A stretch of 44,699 bases of DNA, from assembly GCA_022340585.1 (NCBI GenBank), contig JAJDNS010000104.1, forward strand, positions 1 through 44,699. Reading direction: 5' to 3'. The position numbers and the translations under genes are program-made. The stretch is from Acidobacteriota bacterium (GTDB taxonomy: Bacteria > Acidobacteriota > Vicinamibacteria > Fen-336). This document shows, in pieces, positions 1-7,423 of this stretch (position 1 is the stretch's first letter; each line of letters opens with the position of its first letter). The notes beneath the pieces were generated by a model. It did not search any database and was not told the origin of the DNA. It was given only the letters and a program-made list of their open reading frames with translations.

Positions 1-1
1 G

Positions 2-748
2 AAGCACGACACCCTCCCCCCCCAGGAGGAGCAGGACGCCCTCATCCGGCGGGTCGTCCACACCGGCCTGGTGAGCGACTGGCGCGAGAGCGAGATGGGC
101 TCTCGGCGCTTCCGGCTCTTCGAGCACGAGTACGACCAGCCGGTCGAGCAGGAGGACAAGCGCCTCGTCGTCAACATCGTGATGCGCTCCCTCCAGCACT
201 TCTTCAAGAGCGAGACCCTGGGCGAGGCCCTGGCGGTCGGCCGCGACCGGTGGCTCGCCCTCGAGGACCTGGTGAGCTTCCACGTCGGGGACGTGGAGGT
301 GTACCTGCGCATGGACCTGGCCTACCGGGATGGCGACGGGCGGGTGGTCATCGTGGACTGGAAGACCGGCCGGCGCGAGGGACGCTTCAACGAGATCCAG
401 GTGGCGGGCTACGCGCTCTACGCCACCGAGAAGGGATGGGTGTCGTCTCCGGAGGAGATCGCGACCGAGCTGAACTACCTGGTCATCCCGAGGGCGAGGC
501 GGCGGCGCGTCGACGCGAAGCGGGTCGAACACGCCCGCCGCTTCATCGCGAAGAGCGCGAGCGCCATGAAGGAGCTTCTCGTGGACCCCCTCGCCAACGA
601 GGCGCGGCTCGAGGACTTCCCGATGATCGACCGCCCCCGCGTCTGCCGTCGCTGCAACTTCCGAAGGCTCTGCTTCCCGAGGGCCGGGGAGGAGGGCAGG
701 GTCCAACCGGAGGCGGTCGGGACCCGAGAGCTCGACGAGCCCTCCTGA
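2..748 (+). CDS. PD-(D/E)XK nuclease, RecB/Cas4-like (5' partial)
   Basis: The reading frame is open to the left edge, so the gene starts outside the window; a GTG at 71 is internal or an alternative start. The visible part looks like a RecB/Cas4-type nuclease domain: an acidic residue in RMDLAY, the D-x-K core in VDWKTG, and the downstream QVAGYALYA helix (Q-x3-Y type) seen in RecB-family nucleases. The C-terminus carries a cysteine cluster, CRRCNFRRLC, similar to the iron-sulfur cysteines of Cas4, AddB and Dna2-type enzymes. The family cleaves or processes DNA ends. No helicase or cas gene is visible nearby, so the partner and pathway are unknown. The domain assignment is good; the cellular role is inference. 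Confidence 0.75.
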   Translation, partial: KHDTLPPQEEQDALIRRVVHTGLVSDWRESEMGSRRFRLFEHEYDQPVEQEDKRLVVNIVMRSLQHFFKSETLGEALAVGRDRWLALEDLVSFHVGDVEVYLRMDLAYRDGDGRVVIVDWKTGRREGRFNEIQVAGYALYATEKGWVSSPEEIATELNYLVIPRARRRRVDAKRVEHARRFIAKSASAMKELLVDPLANEARLEDFPMIDRPRVCRRCNFRRLCFPRAGEEGRVQPEAVGTRELDEPS

Positions 749-908
749 CCCCCATCGAGCCCCGCCGAGGGGGAGCTCGACGCCCCCGGGGAGAATTCCG
801 CGCCACCGGGTGTCGATCTGTGGTAGAAGTGCGCCTTCAATTGAGGGTCGGCGCACGCGGCGGTGTCCGCTCGCTGGCCGTACTGGTAGATCTAACAGGG
901 AGCGGAGT

Positions 909-1313
909 ATGAAGGCAAAGATCGCGATCGTGGCCGTCCTGGGCCTGGGCCTGGGCCTCGTGGCCTGTGGCGGGGGCAAGGCGGAGGAGCGCGGCAGGAA
1001 GATGGACGCCGCCGCCGACAAGACCGGCGAGGCGATGGAGAAGGCGGCCGCGGACGTGAAGGAAGGCGCCGAGCAGGCCGGAGAGGCCATGAAGGAAGGG
1101 GCCCAGAAGACCGGTGAGGTGGTGAAGGATGCCGCCGAGGCCACCGGTGACGCGGTGGTGGACGCCGCCCAGGCCACCGGCGAGGCGGCGATGAAGGCCG
1201 CCGACAAGACCGGTGAGGTCGCGAAGGACGCGGCCCACGCCACCGGCGAGGCCATGGAGAAGGCCGGCGAGAAGATCCAGGAGAAGACCGAGGACGACGA
1301 CGGCGGCCGCTAG
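909..1313 (+). CDS. Small repeat-rich lipoprotein
   Basis: A 134-residue protein beginning with a lipoprotein signal peptide: a basic start (MKAK), a hydrophobic stretch and the lipobox LVAC, so Cys18 would be the lipidated residue. The mature part is almost wholly degenerate repeats of Ala, Lys, Glu, Gly and Thr built on KTGEAMEKAA or ATGEAMKEA units of about 11 residues. This resembles the amphipathic helical repeats of LEA and YtjA/YjbJ-like stress proteins. The likely product is a periplasmic, membrane-tethered, helical or disordered protein. Its specific function is unknown. The ATG at 909 is preceded by AGGGAGCGG and is preferred over earlier in-frame starts because it opens the signal peptide. 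It appears to be transcribed alone. Confidence 0.8.
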   Translation: MKAKIAIVAVLGLGLGLVACGGGKAEERGRKMDAAADKTGEAMEKAAADVKEGAEQAGEAMKEGAQKTGEVVKDAAEATGDAVVDAAQATGEAAMKAADKTGEVAKDAAHATGEAMEKAGEKIQEKTEDDDGGR

Positions 1314-1320
1314 GCCGACC

Positions 1321-1608
1321 CTAGCTGCTGCGATACCCGTAGAGCCAGCGTGAAGTCGTGCGGCCGACGTTGCGGGCCGCATGGACCGCGCCGGCGGGGA
1401 TCAAGAGCTCCTCGCCGGCGCGGGGTCGGTGGACCGCCCCCTCCACCTCGAACTCCTGGTCGCCCTCGAGCACCATCACCACCTCGTCGGTCGGGTGGAC
1501 GAAGCCCTCCCAGGCCCGGCCCGGCGGGTCCACCCAGAGGTCGCAGCCGAAGCCCCGGGCCTCCCAATCCTCGGCCACGCGCCGGCGGTCGACCACCGGG
1601 GGCTTCAC
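1321..1608 (-). CDS. Small cupin-domain protein
   Basis: A 95-residue single-domain cupin. The motif around residues 38-60 (HPTDEVVMVLEGDQEFEVEG) and the second half (PAGAVHAARN) give the usual two cupin motifs, with a His and two Glu in the first and a His in the second that could bind a metal. Such small cupins bind metals or small ligands; the substrate cannot be read from the sequence. It starts with GTG at 1608, nine bases after the ccsA stop, so it is probably the last gene of the resB-ccsA operon. A role in cytochrome maturation is not implied. The ribosome-binding site is poor (CCGGGAG touches the start), so the exact start is uncertain. Confidence 0.75.
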   Translation of the reverse strand: MKPPVVDRRRVAEDWEARGFGCDLWVDPPGRAWEGFVHPTDEVVMVLEGDQEFEVEGAVHRPRAGEELLIPAGAVHAARNVGRTTSRWLYGYRSS

Positions 1609-1617
1609 TCCCGGCGG

Positions 1618-3276
1618 TCAGCGGGCCGGCTCGGGCGAAAGCTGCTTGTGCAGCTCCGCCCGCCGGCGCAGCAGTGCGGCCACGATTACTGCGGCCTCGA
1701 AGGCCACGAAGCCGCCGATGTAGGTGTAGCCGCCGGAGCCGAACCCGTACGAGTGCAGCCCGGTCCCGAGGACGAAGTTGACCCCGTACCAGGCCATGAG
1801 CACCAGCAAGTAGCCGAGGATGGAGCCCACGGCGAGACCGAAGTCCCGGATCCAGCCCACGAAGCGCCCGTGCAGGATGGCGAGGTAGCCGAGCAGCGCG
1901 ATCAGCGCCCAGGTCTCCTTGGGGTCCCAGCCCCAGAATCGGCCCCAGGAGTACGAGGCCCACACCCCGCCGAGAAGCGTCCCCACCGCCAGGAAGAGTG
2001 TTCCCACCTGGAGTGCGCGGTAGAGGAAGAGCGACAGCGACTTCAGGAGCCCGGCCTTGCCGGGAGCGAAGAAGTAGAGCCCGAGGTTGACGTGGCCGAG
2101 GCCCATGGCGAGGGTGAAGGCGGCGTAGCCCAGCGTGATGGTGAGCACGTGTATGGTGAGCCACATGTTGTCGCGGAGCACCGGCACCAGCGGGGCGATG
2201 GCGCCGTCCAGTATGGGCACGTTGTCGGCGAGAATGAGGCACAGGGTGGCGAGTCCGGCGGCGGTGGCGGCGAAGTAGCGGGCCTTGTAGACGAGCTCGA
2301 AGATGAGGGCGAACAGCACTCCGCCCCAGGCCACGAAGATCACCGTTTCGTACATGTTGGTGACCGGGGGCCGGCCCGAGATGAGGATCCGCAGGAGCAT
2401 CCCGTAGCCATTCATCAGGAAGCCGCCGACCACGAGGGCCATGCCCGCCCGCGCGAAACCCTTCGAGGCGAGGGGGAAGCTCGCGATGAGGGCGAGGAAG
2501 CCCAGGAGATAGAGCAGCCACGCGGTGCGGAAGGGCTTCGCGCGATTGTAGTGAACCTCCCGGGCCAGGTCCTTCTCCGGGGGGTAGATCTCGGGCGCGA
2601 CGTTGGCCAGCCGCGAGGCGAGGCCGGCACTGGCCGTCTGCACGGCGGGGAGATCGCCGGCGTCGTAGGCGGTGACCAGGGCGCTCACGAGGGCCCGGAT
2701 GCGCTGGGCCTGGGGGACCTGGGGATCGTTGAGGTCGGCGATCGAGTACCAGGTGGCCTTCGGGTCGCCCGGGTGGGGAATGATTCTCAAAGCCTCGCCG
2801 GACATGATGCCGTTCATCACCGACAGGGTGTCGTAGAGGTTGGCCAGCTCGCTCTCGACGGGGTCGAGCTCCTCATCCGCCCGGAGCTTCCCGTGGACCT
2901 CCTCCACCGCCCCCATGAAGCCCTGGTGGGAGACCAGCTCCTCGAAGCTGTAGTGGTCCTTGTCCGCGGGGAGGCCCGCCGCGCCGCGCAGCCCGGCGTG
3001 GGTCACCTTGACGATGGGCTCGCCGCGCCAGCGATCCGGGCTGGCCACCATGGACAGCACCCACTCGGTGGGCTCGAGTCTCTGCACGCTCTCGAAGCCG
3101 AAGGGCTTCGCCCCGGTGACGCGCCGCGCGGTCTCCCGGGCGAACGTGTCCAGGGGCTTGATGCGGCCTCCGGACTGAATGGCGATCCGGCGGAGCGGGG
3201 CCACCTCCGACCCCGCCAGCAGTGGCGAGGGGAGGCTAAGCCCCAGCAGAGACAGGATCAGCAGGCTTCGCATCAT
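1618..3276 (-). CDS. ccsA: Cytochrome c biogenesis protein CcsA/ResC
   Basis: Integral membrane component of system II cytochrome c maturation. With ResB it moves haem across the membrane and ligates it to apocytochrome. The 552-residue product has an N-terminal signal-like helix, then a soluble region of about 230 residues opening with IKPLDTFARE, as in the long CcsA variants, then a multi-spanning CcsA domain. The haem-handling tryptophan-rich motif WGRFWGWDPKE is present near residue 440, with conserved histidines in neighbouring helices. The ATG at 3276 is chosen because CAGGAG lies seven bases upstream; a longer frame to 3363 lacks a good site and overlaps resB more. The gene overlaps the end of resB by 41 nt, which indicates one operon. 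Confidence 0.92.
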   Translation of the reverse strand: MMRSLLILSLLGLSLPSPLLAGSEVAPLRRIAIQSGGRIKPLDTFARETARRVTGAKPFGFESVQRLEPTEWVLSMVASPDRWRGEPIVKVTHAGLRGAAGLPADKDHYSFEELVSHQGFMGAVEEVHGKLRADEELDPVESELANLYDTLSVMNGIMSGEALRIIPHPGDPKATWYSIADLNDPQVPQAQRIRALVSALVTAYDAGDLPAVQTASAGLASRLANVAPEIYPPEKDLAREVHYNRAKPFRTAWLLYLLGFLALIASFPLASKGFARAGMALVVGGFLMNGYGMLLRILISGRPPVTNMYETVIFVAWGGVLFALIFELVYKARYFAATAAGLATLCLILADNVPILDGAIAPLVPVLRDNMWLTIHVLTITLGYAAFTLAMGLGHVNLGLYFFAPGKAGLLKSLSLFLYRALQVGTLFLAVGTLLGGVWASYSWGRFWGWDPKETWALIALLGYLAILHGRFVGWIRDFGLAVGSILGYLLVLMAWYGVNFVLGTGLHSYGFGSGGYTYIGGFVAFEAAVIVAALLRRRAELHKQLSPEPAR

Positions 3277-4720
3277 CACGACTCTCCTGTGCACGATGGG
3301 CCTCGAGGGCCCGCGCCGCCTGGCGCCGGGCGAGCCAGGGCTTTCCGTAGAACATCCAGGCAATGCCGAGGCCGATGAGGGCGGTGCCGAGGTAGACCAC
3401 CGGCAGCCCCGGGGCCCGAGCCACGGAGAAGATGGAGATCATCGGCCTTCCTTCGACGAAGGACGACTGGAAGAAGATGTATCCCCGGTGGTGGAGGGGG
3501 TGGTTCATCGAGATGAGCGTCTCGAAGGTCCCCTGCTCGGGATCATCGATCCGGACCGTGCTCTCGTACGTCGATGCCATCCGCGAGCCGGGATACGACT
3601 CGTTGTTGAACCGCAGCAGCGTGACCCGGAACGGCAGCGCCGCCTCCGGGGAGCGGTAGGCGAGGCTGGCCACCTGGTCGCCCACGAGAAGGCGACGGGT
3701 CTCGCCCCACTGCACCCACTCGGGCTCCGTGGCCCCGGAGGCGCTCTCCAGGTGCAGGCGGACGGCGGGGTTGCGCCGCTCCTCCTTCTCCGGGGGCGTC
3801 GCGGGGACCACCGTCCGCTTCACCGTCGCGTGGGGATGGAAGCGGTCCACCGTCACCCCGAGGCCCGCCCAGCCCGTGGCCACCGGCTCGCCCAGCACGA
3901 CCACGCCCGTCTGGAGCGGGCCCGAGGTCCCGGAGGCGCCGAAGAGCAGCTGCCCGGACGGGGCGAGCACGAACGAGAGGTGGTTCTGCGCCCCGGCATG
4001 CTGGAGCAGCTGCTCCGCCTCGTCCTCGGTCCGGGCGGAGTGGATGCCGAAGGAGACCATGCCCAGGTCGAGGTGGCTGCGCTGGCGATCGTCGGGAACC
4101 AGCCAGGACTCCTGGGTCGCCATGGGCGCCTGGAGGACGAAGTGAAGCGCGGGGGGGCCGGCCTCCGCCGGCTCGAACGACTCGCTCACCGTCACGTGGG
4201 GCGCGAAGCCGTCGGCCACGAGCACCACGTCCCCGCCCGGAACCTCGTAGCGCTTCGGACGGTCAGGGGTTGGTGCCCTCTTCTCGTAGGCCACCGGGAA
4301 CACCCCGTGGGCACCGAGGTCCGGGACCGACACGTGGAGCGCCCGGTCGAGCAGCCGCACGCGGTCGGAGGTCTCACCCTCGGCCAGGGCCATGTTCGAG
4401 TCGAGTCCCCGATACAAAGAGATCACGGAGCCGACGAGGACGGCGAGGATGCCCACGTGCGCGACGAGGAAGCCGGCCTGGTGCCTGGTCCAGGGCCAGC
4501 GGCTCACCATCACCGAGAAGACGTTGATCCCCAGCAGGCCGAGGAGGAATGCGAACCACGGCGTCTGGTAGATGTCCCGCTGGACGGCCGGAGTGCCGTG
4601 CTCCATCTCGTAGAAGGTCGCGAAGGCGCAGACCGACCCGAGAGTGAGCATCACGACCACCGCGAGGCGCACGGAGGCGAAGAACGCCACGACTCGTCCG
4701 CCGAATCTCTTGTTGCTCAT
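3236..4720 (-). CDS. resB: Cytochrome c biogenesis protein ResB/Ccs1
   Basis: Partner of CcsA in system II cytochrome c synthesis; it is thought to hold apocytochrome and help present haem at the outer face. The 494-residue protein has three N-terminal membrane helices (about residues 11-35, 55-73 and 83-102), a large periplasmic domain and one C-terminal helix near residue 455, the standard ResB layout. The motif SVRLAVVVMLTLG in helix 1 is typical. The ATG at 4720 gives the conserved N-terminus; the frame runs upstream to 4813 but that part overlaps the promoter. It is the first gene of the leftward operon and is transcribed from a good sigma-70 promoter at 4792-4821. Confidence 0.92.
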   Translation of the reverse strand: MSNKRFGGRVVAFFASVRLAVVVMLTLGSVCAFATFYEMEHGTPAVQRDIYQTPWFAFLLGLLGINVFSVMVSRWPWTRHQAGFLVAHVGILAVLVGSVISLYRGLDSNMALAEGETSDRVRLLDRALHVSVPDLGAHGVFPVAYEKRAPTPDRPKRYEVPGGDVVLVADGFAPHVTVSESFEPAEAGPPALHFVLQAPMATQESWLVPDDRQRSHLDLGMVSFGIHSARTEDEAEQLLQHAGAQNHLSFVLAPSGQLLFGASGTSGPLQTGVVVLGEPVATGWAGLGVTVDRFHPHATVKRTVVPATPPEKEERRNPAVRLHLESASGATEPEWVQWGETRRLLVGDQVASLAYRSPEAALPFRVTLLRFNNESYPGSRMASTYESTVRIDDPEQGTFETLISMNHPLHHRGYIFFQSSFVEGRPMISIFSVARAPGLPVVYLGTALIGLGIAWMFYGKPWLARRQAARALEAHRAQESRDDAKPADPVSAGA

Positions 4721-4791
4721 GAACGGTTCCCGATGCACGGGCCTGGTGGGGGTGCCGACGGCATGCCCGACAAGCCTGTCAACAAACTTTG

Positions 4792-4821
4792 ATTCTAGGG
4801 GGTTCCCAGGCAAGGTGTCAA
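4792..4821 (-). promoter_or_regulatory. Sigma-70-type promoter of resB-ccsA
   Basis: On the minus strand TTGACA (4816-4821) and TAGAAT (4792-4797) are separated by 18 nt, giving a -35 identical to consensus and a 5 of 6 -10 match (counting TAGAAT against TATAAT). The predicted start of transcription is near 4785, about 65 nt upstream of the resB ATG. Confidence 0.65.
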
Positions 4822-4866
4822 TGTTGTCGTTCGCAACGAATCATCCACACAAGACATTAGCCTCCG

Positions 4867-4896
4867 TTGACCTTCACCACTCCGGATCTCTAGAAT
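4867..4896 (+). promoter_or_regulatory. Sigma-70-type promoter of the FHA gene
   Basis: TTGACC (4867-4872) and TAGAAT (4891-4896) are separated by 18 nt. It faces away from the resB promoter, with the same -10 sequence and the same spacing. Transcription would start near 4903, about 48 nt before the FHA ATG at 4951. Confidence 0.6.
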
Positions 4897-4950
4897 CAGC
4901 AGGAACTTCGGCCCATGCGCGGGTTCGAAGTAACGACGAGGAGCGCCTCC

Positions 4951-6042
4951 ATGGTCACCCTGCGACTCGTGCCCGTGTCTGGCAACCCCATCGAGGTCAC
5001 GGGAGACCCGAGCCTCGTGGGCCGTGACCCGTCTTGTGAGATCGTCGCCACCGAGGGGTCGGTCTCGCGACGTCACGCGCGCCTCGAGCGACGGGCCGGC
5101 GCGTGGTGGGTCGTGGACCAGGGCAGCGCCAACGGGACCTACGTGAACAGCCTGAAGGTCGCCGAGACGGCCCTGAAGAACGGTCAGGAGCTGCGCTTCG
5201 GGGCGCTCGTCTACCGGGTCGAGATCGCCGAGGATCCCGGTGCCACCGTGGCGACCCCCGTGCTCCCCGAGGAGACGGTCCTGGCCACGCCGGCGGCGGG
5301 AGCCGCCCCCACGCCCTCGGAGCCGACACCACCGCCCGCTCCGGTCGCCACCCCGGCACCGCCCGCCGCGCCACCCGCTCCACCGGACGCGGGGCCGCCC
5401 CCCTTGCCACCAGGCGCCGCCCCACCGCCGGCGGCCACGCCACCGACACCACCGGACGTGACCCCACGAGCTTCGGCCGCACCGCCGCCACCGCCCCTGC
5501 CCCAGTCGTCCGGGGCCCCCGCGCCGCCGCCACCACCACCACCGGGGACCGCCGACCGCCCTCGCGCCGCCAGCGCGTCGCCCGTGCCCCAGATGGCGGG
5601 CGGGTCACCGCCGGCGAAGAAGGGTCGGAGTCCGTTCTTCTGGATCGGCATCGGATGCTGTGGATGCCTCCTGCTCGGCGTCCTGCTGGGAGGGCTCCTG
5701 GGCAGCAGCGTCTTCGTCATGACCAAGGGCGCCGCCGACGCCGCCCACGAATGGCTGGCGGACGTGCGGGAAGGGCGCATGGACGAGGCCGCCCAGGGGG
5801 CGACCGTCCAGTACCGCTCCCGACTCACCGGAGGCGAGCTCGACGACGTCGTGTCCGCGATCGCGCAGAGCGAGGACGCGACCCTCCCCAGCCGCTCGGT
5901 GGACAACGACCGGGCCGTCCTCACCGGCGTTCTCACCGGCGGGGCGGCACCCCAGGCCATCGTCCTCCACCTCGTGAAGGAGGACGGGGTGTGGAGGGTG
6001 GACGACGTGCGCATCGACGACGTCAGGTCCTTCGGCCGGTGA
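4951..6042 (+). CDS. FHA-domain membrane protein with proline-rich linker
   Basis: A 363-residue protein. Residues 1-95 form a forkhead-associated domain, which binds phosphothreonine: GRDP near 24, SRRHA near 39 and NGTYVN near 61 are the expected loop motifs. Residues 100-215 are a very proline-rich linker with several runs of five or more prolines. A single membrane helix with a CCGCLL patch lies at about 230-252. The C-terminal 110 residues look like a small DUF4878/NTF2-like fold outside the membrane. The ATG at 4951 has GAGGAG seven bases upstream and starts the domain cleanly; the ATG at 4915 is less likely. No kinase is visible nearby, so the phosphorylated partner is unknown. Confidence 0.85.
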   Translation: MVTLRLVPVSGNPIEVTGDPSLVGRDPSCEIVATEGSVSRRHARLERRAGAWWVVDQGSANGTYVNSLKVAETALKNGQELRFGALVYRVEIAEDPGATVATPVLPEETVLATPAAGAAPTPSEPTPPPAPVATPAPPAAPPAPPDAGPPPLPPGAAPPPAATPPTPPDVTPRASAAPPPPPLPQSSGAPAPPPPPPPGTADRPRAASASPVPQMAGGSPPAKKGRSPFFWIGIGCCGCLLLGVLLGGLLGSSVFVMTKGAADAAHEWLADVREGRMDEAAQGATVQYRSRLTGGELDDVVSAIAQSEDATLPSRSVDNDRAVLTGVLTGGAAPQAIVLHLVKEDGVWRVDDVRIDDVRSFGR

Positions 6043-6368
6043 GCCCCCCGGCCCCCCCTTTCCCGGAGCCGGTCGAGGCGCGCCACGAGAAGGGGGCTCG
6101 CCGTCTGGTCCTGACCTGGGACGACGGGCACGTCTCACCCTTTCCCCTCGACTACCTGCGGAGCTGGTGCCCCTGCGCCACCTGCCAGGGCCACGCCCCG
6201 GAGGCGAAGTACCTCGACCTCGAGAACCAGGAGCTCGTCCACATCGACGGCGTCGGCAACTACGCCCTGGCCCTCAACTGGGCCGACGGCCACAACACCG
6301 GCATCTACAGCTTCCGCCTGCTCCGCCACCTCTGTCCCTGCGACGCCTGCGGCGGCGAGAAGCGGTAG
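6039..6368 (+). CDS. DUF971 domain protein
   Basis: A 109-residue protein matching the DUF971 / gamma-butyrobetaine hydroxylase N-terminal-like family: the LTWDDGHVSPFPLDYLRSWCPCATC core, then VGNYALALNWADGHNTGIYSF and a closing CPCDAC. Members are small cysteine-containing proteins often placed near iron-sulfur or cofactor genes; the reaction is not established. The start GTG at 6039 overlaps the TGA of the FHA gene (GTGA), so the two are translationally coupled. The four-cysteine arrangement CPCATC plus CPCDAC could bind zinc or a cluster; that is inference. Confidence 0.85.
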   Translation: MSPPAPPFPEPVEARHEKGARRLVLTWDDGHVSPFPLDYLRSWCPCATCQGHAPEAKYLDLENQELVHIDGVGNYALALNWADGHNTGIYSFRLLRHLCPCDACGGEKR

Positions 6369-6547
6369 CCACCCCAGGCCGTCGGCTGTCGCCGCGAAGG
6401 GGGCGTCGCGACCGACGAAGGCTGTGGCGGCCGGGACCCGGCGAGGACCCTGCCTCTCTTCGAAGCCTGCGGGCCCGGAGCCGGGTGGCCGACCTGCAGC
6501 CGCCCGAGCCGGGAAACGGTCGCCGAGGCGAGCGCCAGGGAGGACGG

Positions 6548-7423
6548 TCAGCCGGCGGGCTCGGGGTGGACGACCACGTCGACGATCTCGGGGTGGGCGG
6601 CCTTCAGGGCCTCCTCGATGCGGTCGGCCACCTCGTGGGCTTCCCGGAGCGTGACCTCACCGTCGAGGTGCACGACGAGGTCCACGTAGACCGCGTCGCC
6701 GCGACCCCGCGTGCGCACGTCGCGGACCCGCCGCACACCGGCGACGCTCGCGGCCAGGCTCTCGATCGGCTCGGGGTCGATCGCGGCCCGGTCGGTGAGG
6801 ACGTTGAAGGCGGAGATGAGGATCTTGACCGCCTGCACCGCGATGACCGCGGCGATGACCGCGGCGGCCAGGGGGTCGGCCCAGGCGAGCCCCACCTTCG
6901 CCGCGGCGAAGGTGGCCACCACACCGAGGGAGACGAACAGGTCGGCGCGGGTGTGGGTGGCGTCGGCCACGAGGAACGCGCTCCCCAGCCGTCGTCCCTC
7001 CCGGTCCTCGTACCAGCTCACGAAGAGGTTGACGGCCATGGTCACTCCCATGACCGCCCAGTTGAGCGGGCCGATCGCGGGAACCGCCGGCTCGGCGACC
7101 CGGGCCAGCGCCCCCTCGAGCACGTGGTAGGCAAGGGCCAGGAGCGCCACCCCGATGGCCGCCGCCGCCGCGGTCTCGAACTTGCGGTGGCCGTAAGGAT
7201 GCCCCCGGTCCGGGGGAGCGAAGGCGTAGGCGGCGACGATCAGGCCAATGACGTTGTTCGAGCCGTCGACGAGGCTGTGGTACCCGTCGGCCACCATGGC
7301 GAGGCTGCCCGAGAGCAGACCCACCGCGATCTTGGCCGCGCTGACACCCAGGTTGAGCCCGAGGGTGACCCAGAGGACGCGTTGGACGCCGGCGCGGGTG
7401 GCGGTGGTGTCGAGCCCCGTCAT
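6548..7423 (-). CDS. Cation diffusion facilitator (CDF) metal exporter
   Basis: A 291-residue CDF transporter exporting divalent metal (zinc, iron or manganese) in exchange for protons. It has about six membrane helices in the first 200 residues. The two metal-site motifs are present: HSLVDGSNN in helix 2 and HTRAD in helix 5, both HxxxD, which fits zinc-type or broad-specificity members. HPYGHRKFE between helices 2 and 3 is the usual CDF loop. Residues 205-291 form the cytoplasmic metal-sensing ferredoxin-like domain (DVRTRGRGDAVYVDLVVHL). The ATG at 7423 overlaps the TGA of the upstream 561-residue gene by 4 nt, so the two genes are translated together. Confidence 0.92.
   Translation of the reverse strand: MTGLDTTATRAGVQRVLWVTLGLNLGVSAAKIAVGLLSGSLAMVADGYHSLVDGSNNVIGLIVAAYAFAPPDRGHPYGHRKFETAAAAAIGVALLALAYHVLEGALARVAEPAVPAIGPLNWAVMGVTMAVNLFVSWYEDREGRRLGSAFLVADATHTRADLFVSLGVVATFAAAKVGLAWADPLAAAVIAAVIAVQAVKILISAFNVLTDRAAIDPEPIESLAASVAGVRRVRDVRTRGRGDAVYVDLVVHLDGEVTLREAHEVADRIEEALKAAHPEIVDVVVHPEPAG

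Noticed and set aside
2..748. A CRISPR-Cas locus based on the Cas4-like nuclease
   Set aside because: No other cas genes and no repeat-spacer array are present in the window; the domain also occurs in DNA-repair proteins.
1381..3378. A long plus-strand frame opposite ccsA
   Set aside because: It is the antisense shadow of ccsA, has unnatural composition and no ribosome-binding site; similar long plus-strand frames opposite the dcw genes were dismissed for the same reason.
4915..4950. ATG 4915 as the FHA start
   Set aside because: It has no ribosome-binding site and adds residues before the domain; ATG 4951 has GAGGAG at good distance.
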